From assembly GCA_046260215.1 (NCBI GenBank), contig JBHEPQ010000337.1, forward strand, positions 1 through 9,620: DNA of 9,620 nucleotides, written 5' to 3'. This DNA comes from Chromatocurvus sp046260215 (GTDB lineage: Bacteria > Pseudomonadota > Gammaproteobacteria > Pseudomonadales > Halieaceae). The notes below the pieces were generated by a model. That model had not been told where the DNA came from. It made no database searches and saw only the letters and a list, made by a program, of their open reading frames with translations. Every line of letters starts with the position of its first letter. The first letter of the stretch is position 1. Positions 1-5,861 of the stretch are shown one piece after another. The position numbers and the translations under genes are program-made.

Positions 1-134
1 CGCGCTGGATGCCGGGGCCCTATGTCGCGCTAGGGACAGACGGTTTCGGCATGAGTGAGGCCAGGGACGCCTTGCGCGACCACTTCGGCGTGTCCGCATC
101 TGCCATTGTCGAGGCGGCCAGCGCCTCGCTGTGA
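1..134 (+). CDS. AceE-like dehydrogenase E1 component, C-terminal end (partial)
   Basis: The window opens inside a gene whose last 43 codons (frame beginning at base 3, TGA at 132-134) read RWMPGPYVALGTDGFGMSEA and onward to a Leu end. The LGTDGFGxS...R..LR..F.V segment is the conserved C-terminal transketolase-type domain of homodimeric pyruvate dehydrogenase E1 (AceE) and its relatives. These thiamine-diphosphate enzymes decarboxylate a 2-oxo acid and pass the acyl group to a lipoyl-bearing E2. From memory of AceE, the tail is roughly 25-30 residues shorter than in E. coli, and no aceF (E2) gene follows on this strand. It could therefore be a paralogue such as an MdeB-type 2-oxobutyrate E1 rather than the housekeeping enzyme. 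The family call is firm; the substrate is not visible from this fragment. Confidence 0.85.
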   Translation, partial: RWMPGPYVALGTDGFGMSEARDALRDHFGVSASAIVEAASASL

Positions 135-177
135 TCGGGCGCTGCCGGATGCGCCAGGCCCGATATGCGTCAGGCCG

Positions 178-205
178 TATCGCGACCTCGTTTATCGCGA
201 CCCCG
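178..205. repeat. Short tandem repeat, two TCGCGA-centred copies 15 bp apart
   Basis: The 124 bp gap between the AceE-like gene and the next gene holds two near-identical 13-mers, TATCGCGACCTCG (178-190) and TATCGCGACCCCG (193-205). They match at 12 of 13 positions with a 15 bp period, and each contains the self-complementary hexamer TCGCGA. The location upstream of a probable operon would suit a regulator-binding site, but GC-rich DNA produces such repeats by chance. No convincing promoter pair or terminator with a T-run was recognised in the rest of the gap. Confidence 0.35.
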
Positions 206-258
206 CTGCAGTCTGCGCTACACTCGGTTCCATTGAACAACCTTAGGCCAGTGCGGAC

Positions 259-1140
259 ATGCAGGACATCGCTGATATACTGCGAGACGATCTCAGTGCG
301 TTTGCGCTGCCGCTGTATCTGGCGGCGGTTGTGCTGGAAGCCTGGTACGCGCGACGCCACTCACTCGGCTATTACCGCCTCGGCGATACCCTCGCGTCGC
401 TCAGCATGCTGCTGGCCTCGGCGCTGGTGGAAATCCTGCCTCGCCTGCTTGCGATATGGCTGATCATCCAGCTCCACGAAGTCAGTCCGCTGCGTGACGT
501 GGTGCAGCGCCAGTGGTGGGCCTGGCTGCTGTTGTTTTTCCTGGATGACTTCAGCTACTACTGGTTCCACCGCAGCAACCACAGCGTGCGCCTGCTGTGG
601 GCCGGGCATGTCAATCACCATTCATCACAATACCTGAATTTCGGCACCGCCCTGCGTCAGGGGGTGGGCGAGCGGATTCACAAGTTTCTGTTCTGGCTCT
701 GGCTGCCGCTGCTGGGTTTCGATGCGGCGATGATTATCACCATGATCGCACTCAACCTGTTCTACCAGTTCTGGATTCATACCCGCAGCGTCGGGCGGCT
801 GCACCCGTGGATCGAGGCGGTCTTCAACACGCCCTCGCACCATCGCGTGCACCACGGTTCGAATGCACGCTACCTCGACCGCAATCACGGCGGCGTTCTC
901 ATTGTCTGGGATCGGTTGTTCGGCACTTTCAGCGAGGAGCGCGACGACGACCCGGTGCGCTACGGGCTGACAAAAAACCTGAACTCCGATAACCCCTGGA
1001 CCGTGCTCAGTCATGAGTATCGCGCCATCGCCCGGGATCTGCGACGCGCCGACAGCTGGCGCGAGCGCTGGGCCTGTGTGTTCGGCCCGCCGGGATGGCG
1101 GCGCGATTCAGCGAACGATCCGCAGCGCGCTACACCCTGA
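259..1140 (+). CDS. Alkylglycerol-monooxygenase-like membrane di-iron hydroxylase (sterol desaturase / fatty acid hydroxylase superfamily)
   Basis: This 293-residue integral membrane protein carries the histidine clusters of the fatty acid hydroxylase superfamily: HRSNH (104-108), HVNHH (117-121), an isolated His174 and HHRVHH (194-199). These bind the two irons that activate O2. Hydrophobic segments lie near residues 15-33, 45-72, 86-100 and 145-172, so the His clusters face one side of the membrane. The segments NHHSSQYLNFGTALRQ, LFYQFWIHT and NTPSHHRVHHG closely follow human alkylglycerol monooxygenase (AGMO/TMEM195) as remembered, more than ERG3 or beta-carotene hydroxylases. An ether-lipid or other lipid substrate is therefore a reasonable guess but unproven. 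The ATG at 259 has only a weak AGG 11 bases upstream. The 3' end overlaps the following gene by 46 bases, which implies co-transcription. The family call is confident; the substrate is inferred. Confidence 0.9.
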   Translation: MQDIADILRDDLSAFALPLYLAAVVLEAWYARRHSLGYYRLGDTLASLSMLLASALVEILPRLLAIWLIIQLHEVSPLRDVVQRQWWAWLLLFFLDDFSYYWFHRSNHSVRLLWAGHVNHHSSQYLNFGTALRQGVGERIHKFLFWLWLPLLGFDAAMIITMIALNLFYQFWIHTRSVGRLHPWIEAVFNTPSHHRVHHGSNARYLDRNHGGVLIVWDRLFGTFSEERDDDPVRYGLTKNLNSDNPWTVLSHEYRAIARDLRRADSWRERWACVFGPPGWRRDSANDPQRATP

Positions 1141-2162
1141 GCGTGCCGGCCCCGCCATACCCGGGAATCGTCTGTGCCGGACTGCTGGTCGCGCTGCTGA
1201 TGACGGCCTGTCAGTCAATGGCGCCGCCAGTAGCGGCGCCGAAGGGCAGCCCAGGTTTCGATAGCCTGCGTGTTGTTACCCTGAATGCCGGCTCCGGCAG
1301 GTCGGTCGAGAACGTGCAGGGCGATAATGCCGGGTTCGGATCCGCTCAGGCTGAAACGGCAGATCGCTGGTACGGCAACGGGCTCGCCTGGCCGGCTGTG
1401 GTGCGGGATGTGCAGGCGTTCCTGTACGCGGTCGATGCGGATATCGTTGCCCTGCAGGAGGTGTTCTACAGTGCACAGTGCGGGGATATCCCGGCAAAAG
1501 CCAGACAGGGCTTTATCTGCGAGGACTGGCAGCCCGGCGATACCACGGTGGCTGAGCGCCTACTCGGCGAGGCTTACCAGCTGGCCTGCCATCCCGGCAA
1601 GCCGGATAAATGCCTGGGGGTACACCGTCGTCTGGGATATATCGACGGCTGCGCAGACGCCTTCTGCCCAGCCGGTCTGGAAGGCCTGGATGACGCTGGT
1701 TGTGGATCGGGCAACCGGGTGGCAGCGGCGACCGTACAGCTGGCGATGGGTGGTTCGCTGCGCGTGGTGCATCTCCACGGCACCTCGGGGCTCACGCGAG
1801 CCGACGCTGGCTGCCGCCTGGGCCAGGTGGAGGCCGCATTTGCCGATGGCGCGGCTGCTCCGGAATTCGGTCTGGTGCTGGGAGATTTCAATACGGATCC
1901 GGGACGGGTAGCGTGGCTGGACCCGGCGGCGCGTGCACTGCGCCGCTTTACCCGGCCACCCGGGAATTACCGATTCATGACGGCGGTCGGTCTTTTCGCC
2001 GCGCCCACCTTTCTCTCTTTTCTGAACATTGATCACGTGCTTGCCGCCGGCATGCGCGGCGACTGCCGGGCAGCGGGACGAACGCCGGGTTTGCCAGCGG
2101 TGAGTGATATCGTGTCTCTCGACCATACGGCAATTGTCTGTGACCTGCGGACGCTGCAGTGA
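1095..2162 (+). CDS. Endonuclease/exonuclease/phosphatase (EEP) family protein, putative lipoprotein
   Basis: The 355-residue product has a hydrophobic stretch (about 24-38) ending in LLMTAC, a lipobox-like site with Cys39 as the likely lipidated residue, so export and membrane anchoring are predicted. The rest follows the EEP (exonuclease III/DNase I-like) order: TLNAGSG with Asn64, LQEV with Glu122, VHLHG (His226/His228), LGDFNTDP with Asp264 and Asn266, NIDHV (Asp313) and SLDHT with Asp343-His344. These are the metal-binding and catalytic positions of the fold. EEP proteins cleave phosphodiesters in nucleic acids, phospholipids or inositol phosphates, and the substrate cannot be told here. 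The middle (129-240) carries eight cysteines, which suits disulfides in an oxidising compartment. The ATG lies inside the upstream gene and has no clear Shine-Dalgarno. A GTG at 1143, just after the upstream stop, is in frame and would give a shorter signal region with little N-terminal positive charge. Confidence 0.85.
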   Translation: MAARFSERSAARYTLSVPAPPYPGIVCAGLLVALLMTACQSMAPPVAAPKGSPGFDSLRVVTLNAGSGRSVENVQGDNAGFGSAQAETADRWYGNGLAWPAVVRDVQAFLYAVDADIVALQEVFYSAQCGDIPAKARQGFICEDWQPGDTTVAERLLGEAYQLACHPGKPDKCLGVHRRLGYIDGCADAFCPAGLEGLDDAGCGSGNRVAAATVQLAMGGSLRVVHLHGTSGLTRADAGCRLGQVEAAFADGAAAPEFGLVLGDFNTDPGRVAWLDPAARALRRFTRPPGNYRFMTAVGLFAAPTFLSFLNIDHVLAAGMRGDCRAAGRTPGLPAVSDIVSLDHTAIVCDLRTLQ

Positions 2163-2211
2163 TAATCTGCCGAATAACTCGATTTCAAGCAATTGCGGCC
2201 AATATGGCTCT

Positions 2212-2215
2212 GGAG
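2212..2215 (+). promoter_or_regulatory. Ribosome binding site deciding the start of the DUF62-hydrolase gene
   Basis: GGAG lies six bases before the ATG at 2222. The longer reading frame could begin at 2159, inside the end of the EEP gene, but has no such site. Translation from 2222 begins exactly with a Sec-type signal peptide, so ribosome binding and protein features agree on this start. Confidence 0.75.
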
Positions 2216-2221
2216 CAAAGC

Positions 2222-3988
2222 ATGTCCTTTATTCTACGGTGTCTGGTATCGCTGATGCTGGCTGCCACCGGTATCGCGGCATCGCAGGGGGCTGAACACG
2301 ATCGGGCGTCCCTGAGTCCCCTCGTCATACAGGCAGATTTCGCCGGTCTGGTCATGACGGGCGTTGCTTACTCGGTGCACCCGGAGCTCACGGTGCACAA
2401 CGTGCGCCCCCTTATTCCGCTCTATAACATTGCGGAGGCCAGTGCCAGTCTGGCCTACAACGCCCAGACCTGGCCCGCAGGCACGGTCTTTGTCTCCGTG
2501 GTAGACCCCGGGGTCGGTACGGAACGCAAGTCGGTGGTCCTGAAAACCCGCAACGGGCTGTATTTTGTCAGCCCGGATAACGGGTCACTTTCCGGCCCCG
2601 CGGGTCTGTACGGCATCGAGGCGGTGCGTGAGATCGATGAGGCGGTCAATCGCCGTCCGGGTACGGAGTGGTCCCATACCTTTCACGGTCGCGACGTCTA
2701 CTCGTACACCGGGGCCCGTCTCGCCGCCGGGGTAATCGCGTTCGAGGACGTCGGGCCGCTTCTGCCGGCGCAGGTCATGACTCTGGAGATGCCTGCGGGC
2801 AGCTACAGCAATGGTGTGTTCGATGGTCAGATCGCCGGTGGCGCAGGGCGTCTGGGCAATAGCTATTTCAATATCGATCGCGCCCTCTTCGAGCAGGACA
2901 GCCCCGCCTATGGTGATTACTACAAGGTCGAGATCCGGCGCGGCACAGACAGGGTCTGGTCGGGCAGTGTCCCCTATGTGCGTTCTTTCGGTTCGGTTCC
3001 GGTCGGGGACAACCTGCTGTTCATCAACTCAAGCGGTGATCTGGCGCTCGCCATCAACCAGGGCAACTTTGCCGAGACCCATGGCATCGGCTACGGCGTC
3101 AACTGGACCGTGCGTATCGAGCGCGAGGCCGGTGCCGCCCGCAGCGTCGATACCACGGTATCATCCAGAGGGGTCGAAGTGCCCGTGACCTGGACCTACC
3201 CCGCCGCGGCGGATGCCGACAACCCGGTACCGCTCGCGGTGCTGATTCATGGTCATGGTGGTGAGCGTCACGAGGCAGGCGGCTTCACCCGGCTCGCCCG
3301 TCAATTGGCGGAGCGCGGCATCGCTTCCATCCGCATGGACTTCGCCGGCAGCGGCGACAGTAATGAGGCGTTCCGGCATAACAACCTGAAAACGATGCAG
3401 GCGGATGTGCTGGCAGCTCAGAAGCTTGCGCTGGCGAGCGGGCTCGTGGACGCCGAGCGTGTTGCCCTGGTGGGCTTCAGCATGGGCGGTCGCGTTGCGG
3501 CGCTGCTCGCAGCATCCGAGGAATACGCCTATCCGGCGATGGTGATGTGGGCTCCCGCCGTGCTCAACGGTGCGGCGGGCATGATCGAGATGCTGGGCGG
3601 CCCGGATGCCTGGGCTGACATGAAGCGTGAAGCCGCAACCCGGGGCTACGCGAATTTCACTACCTTCTGGGGACAGGAACAGGAACTCGGCGCACGCTGG
3701 TTCGCGGATATGGAAAGCTCACGCCCCCTGGATGCGCTGGCGGAGTACGATGGCGCCCTGCTTTTCCTTCATGGCACGGCGGATGACGTGGTGGACCCCG
3801 ATGTTTCGCGACAGGCACTGCAGGCAGTGGCTTCGGCAGGTGACGCCAGTCTGCAGCTGATCGAGGGTGCAGATCACGGCTTTGGCCTGTTCAGCGATCC
3901 GGACCCGTACTCGGATGGGCTGATACGGGCCAGCGTGAACTTCCTGCAGCAGCAGCTCGGTGCGGAGTCGAATTCCCCCGATGAATAA
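2222..3988 (+). CDS. Exported fusion: SAM hydroxide adenosyltransferase (DUF62/SAM_HAT) domain plus alpha/beta hydrolase
   Basis: From the ATG at 2222 the product is 588 residues. Residues 1 to about 24 form a signal peptide (Arg6, a hydrophobic core, then IAASQGA). Residues 34-300 match the DUF62 / SAM-dependent chlorinase-fluorinase family: QADFAG (Asp39), VVDPGVGTER (Asp95, Arg102), SPDNG (Asn120), TFHGRD (His155), a GNSYFNI segment (212-218) and FINSSGDLALA (267-277). The Asp-Arg-His triad activates water in family members that hydrolyse S-adenosylmethionine to adenosine and methionine. The insertion seen in fluorinase between the DPGVG and PDNG segments is absent, arguing against a halogenase. 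Residues 319-580 form an alpha/beta hydrolase: oxyanion region LIHGHGG (341-347), nucleophile Ser420 in GFSMGG, likely Asp521 in HGTADD and His552 in GADHGFG, resembling esterase/S33-type hydrolases. Both halves look intact. The fused substrate and periplasmic role are unknown. The stop overlaps the nucleoside hydrolase start. Confidence 0.88.
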   Translation: MSFILRCLVSLMLAATGIAASQGAEHDRASLSPLVIQADFAGLVMTGVAYSVHPELTVHNVRPLIPLYNIAEASASLAYNAQTWPAGTVFVSVVDPGVGTERKSVVLKTRNGLYFVSPDNGSLSGPAGLYGIEAVREIDEAVNRRPGTEWSHTFHGRDVYSYTGARLAAGVIAFEDVGPLLPAQVMTLEMPAGSYSNGVFDGQIAGGAGRLGNSYFNIDRALFEQDSPAYGDYYKVEIRRGTDRVWSGSVPYVRSFGSVPVGDNLLFINSSGDLALAINQGNFAETHGIGYGVNWTVRIEREAGAARSVDTTVSSRGVEVPVTWTYPAAADADNPVPLAVLIHGHGGERHEAGGFTRLARQLAERGIASIRMDFAGSGDSNEAFRHNNLKTMQADVLAAQKLALASGLVDAERVALVGFSMGGRVAALLAASEEYAYPAMVMWAPAVLNGAAGMIEMLGGPDAWADMKREAATRGYANFTTFWGQEQELGARWFADMESSRPLDALAEYDGALLFLHGTADDVVDPDVSRQALQAVASAGDASLQLIEGADHGFGLFSDPDPYSDGLIRASVNFLQQQLGAESNSPDE

Positions 3989-4976
3989 AGCCCCGGGGAA
4001 AACGGCGGGTTCAACCGGTAAGCGGGTTATCTTCGACACCGACATCGGCATTGACGATGCCATGGCTCTGCTTTTTCTGCATTACAGCCCCGACGTCGAG
4101 CTGCTGGCCATTACCAGCGTCGTCGGCAACGCCAGTATCGACGATACGACGCGCAATGCGCTGTACATGAAGCAGCGCTTCGGTATAGCGGCGCCGGTCC
4201 ACCGTGGCGCGGCGCAGCCATCCGGTCCCGCCCTGGGGGAGGGCTACCCGGACTTTGTACACGGTCGTAACGGGCTGGGTGACATCGAACTCACAGCGCC
4301 GTCACTGCGCGAGGACGCCCTGTCCGCCGCAGAGGCGATTGTCGCGCTGGCGCAGGCCCACCCCGGGGAGCTATCGATTGTCGCCGTGGGCCGCCTGACC
4401 AATATTGCGGCGGCGCTTACGCTGTGTCCGGCGCTGCCTGAGCTTGTCCGTGAGGTAGTGGTCATGGGCGGCGTGTTCGGCTTTGCCGGGCAGCGCGGCA
4501 ACGTGTCTCCCGTTGCGGAGGCGAACATCGCCGGTGATCCGGCGGCCGCGGATGCGGTGTTCACCAGTGGCATTCCGGTGACGGTTGTCGGCCTCGACGT
4601 CACTGAAAAAACCCGTATGGACGAAGCCTTTATCGACAGCCTCCGGCGGCGGGCAGGCGACGCTGGAGACTTCATCCACCGGATTTCCCGGTTTTATTTT
4701 GACTTCTACCAGCGCACCGGCGGCTCGCGGGATTGCCCTATCCACGACTCCAGCGCTGTGGCCTGTCTTCTGCGGCCCTCGCTGTATTGCATGCAGACTC
4801 TTAACGTGCGCGTGGCAATCGGGGGCGTTGCGATCGGGCAGACGATCGGCGGCGAACCGGGAGTGGATTACGTGTCGGATGCCTGGCGGCGAACCGCGCC
4901 AATCCGGGTGTGCTCGGACGTTGATGCCGACGCCGTGCGTGCGCTCTATATCGAGACGCTGGCCAACGCCGGCTGA
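3981..4976 (+). CDS. Nucleoside hydrolase (inosine-uridine preferring IUNH family)
   Basis: The 331-residue product is a full-length nucleoside N-ribohydrolase, which splits a nucleoside into base and ribose. Near the N terminus is FDTDIGIDDA, the calcium-binding DxDxxxDD signature (Asp19, Asp21, Asp25, Asp26). Further on come VHGRNGLG (His94), VGRLTNIAAAL, VMGGVFG, NVSPVAEANIAGDP (Asn174, Glu180, Asn182, Asp186) and IHDSSAVA with His255-Asp256, the usual C-terminal catalytic and metal pair. No signal peptide or membrane segment is present, so it should be cytoplasmic. The ATG at 3981 overlaps the upstream stop by eight bases, pointing to translational coupling. An in-frame GTG at 3960 is possible, but a GGAG at 3964-3967 favours 3981 despite its long spacing. 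Base specificity cannot be read, but adenosine is attractive given the SAM-cleaving domain encoded just upstream (inference). No clear terminator follows before the convergent gene at 5010. Confidence 0.93.
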   Translation: MNKAPGKTAGSTGKRVIFDTDIGIDDAMALLFLHYSPDVELLAITSVVGNASIDDTTRNALYMKQRFGIAAPVHRGAAQPSGPALGEGYPDFVHGRNGLGDIELTAPSLREDALSAAEAIVALAQAHPGELSIVAVGRLTNIAAALTLCPALPELVREVVVMGGVFGFAGQRGNVSPVAEANIAGDPAAADAVFTSGIPVTVVGLDVTEKTRMDEAFIDSLRRRAGDAGDFIHRISRFYFDFYQRTGGSRDCPIHDSSAVACLLRPSLYCMQTLNVRVAIGGVAIGQTIGGEPGVDYVSDAWRRTAPIRVCSDVDADAVRALYIETLANAG

Positions 4977-5009
4977 GGGCTGGCCGCATGCTGGCACCAG
5001 CGAAGCGTA

Positions 5010-5861
5010 TTACTGCCGATTGAGTGCCTGAAGGCGCTCGCTCAGATAGCTGCCCGCCGTGTAGCGGTCGGACAATACGGTATCCAGGCGCGGCGCCATG
5101 AAATAGGGAATCGCGTACCGCGAGACGTTATCGGTGGCAGCCGCCGGGTTGATCACGCGGTGCGTTGTGGAGGGGAAGTAGCCACCGGTCGCCTCGCTCA
5201 GCATGTCCCCGGCATTGATGATCAGCTCCCCGGGATTGCCGTTGACATCCAGCCAGTTGCCCTGTCGATCAAGCACCTGCAGGCCCGGCTGCTCGGCAGC
5301 CGGCAGTAACGTGAGCAGGTTGATGTCCTCGTGCGCCGCCGCGCGCACGGCACCGCCGGCCTCAGCTCCGCCGGCGAGCGGGGGGTAGTGCAGCACGCGC
5401 AAAAGGCTGACCTCTTTTGACAGCAGTGTGCTGAGCCGGTCCGGTAGTCGCGCCAGCACCCAGGGCGGCGAACTGGCCTGCAGCCAGTCAAGGATCTCCA
5501 CGCCGAGTGCGAAGGCATGGTCCAGGTAGTCCAGCGTCTCCGGCGCCAGCGCCGGTGGCAGCATTTCGTCCGGGAATACATGGTAAAACTCCTTGAGGTC
5601 CCGGGCCGCGTGTCCAACCGCGGTTTCCGAGACCTCCGCCGGCACGAAGCCAACGCTGTTGTCCGAGTGGCGCGTCGGCCGCATCAGGTAGGACTGCTTG
5701 TCGCCGCTATCGAAAAACCTGGCCCAGCGGCGGTATAGCCGCTGCAGCAGGTCGACGGACAGGGGATGATGGCTGAGCACGGCGAAACCGGTGTCGCGCA
5801 GTGACTGCACCAGCTGCTCGCCGGCCCCGGCAGATCGGTAGTCGATAGTCTGGACGTTCAG
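5010..5861 (-). CDS. Isopenicillin-N-synthase-like Fe(II) / 2-oxoglutarate-dependent oxygenase
   Basis: The product belongs to the IPNS/2OG-Fe(II) oxygenase group of non-heme iron enzymes. Counted from the proposed start, the iron ligands are His177 and Asp179 (AAHEDINLLTLLP) and His234 (STTHRVINP), followed by Arg248 in SRYAIPYF, the position that binds the carboxylate of 2-oxoglutarate or substrate. The usual Arg-x-Ser is Arg-Tyr-Ala here. GFVPAE and DLKEFYHVFP are typical of the N-terminal half. The first standard start is a GTG at 5808-5810 with no clear ribosome binding site. It would cut off VQTIDYRSAGAGEQL, which supplies the conserved Ile-Asp strand and helix before the GFAVLSHH element. 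The open frame upstream offers only a CTG at 5859-5861, which overlaps the transporter's TGA as CTGA and has AGG nine bases upstream. That start gives 283 residues. Substrate unknown; family call firm, start tentative. Confidence 0.88.
   Translation of the reverse strand: MNVQTIDYRSAGAGEQLVQSLRDTGFAVLSHHPLSVDLLQRLYRRWARFFDSGDKQSYLMRPTRHSDNSVGFVPAEVSETAVGHAARDLKEFYHVFPDEMLPPALAPETLDYLDHAFALGVEILDWLQASSPPWVLARLPDRLSTLLSKEVSLLRVLHYPPLAGGAEAGGAVRAAAHEDINLLTLLPAAEQPGLQVLDRQGNWLDVNGNPGELIINAGDMLSEATGGYFPSTTHRVINPAAATDNVSRYAIPYFMAPRLDTVLSDRYTAGSYLSERLQALNRQ

Noticed and set aside
136..162. Possible terminator hairpin after the AceE-like gene (CGGGC/GCCCG)
   Set aside because: A five-base stem with a large loop and no T-tract is expected by chance in GC-rich DNA.
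1560..2192. 210-codon minus-strand open frame opposite the EEP gene
   Set aside because: No recognisable domain, and it is antisense to a frame with a complete set of EEP motifs.
2159..2221. Longer start for the DUF62-hydrolase gene at 2159
   Set aside because: No ribosome binding site. It would bury the signal peptide behind 21 extra residues, whereas the ATG at 2222 has GGAG six bases upstream.
2222..3121. Possible fluorinase/chlorinase (halide-incorporating SAM enzyme)
   Set aside because: The domain has the Asp-Arg-His triad of water-using members and lacks the fluorinase-type insertion between the DPGVG and PDNG segments, so a hydroxide adenosyltransferase is the better reading.
4371..4997. 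208-codon minus-strand open frame opposite the nucleoside hydrolase
   Set aside because: Low-complexity Arg/His/Pro-rich shadow of a gene with clear catalytic motifs.
4978..5001. Possible terminator between the nucleoside hydrolase and oxygenase genes
   Set aside because: Only a 4-5 bp stem (GCTGG/CCAGC) can form and no T-run follows on either strand.
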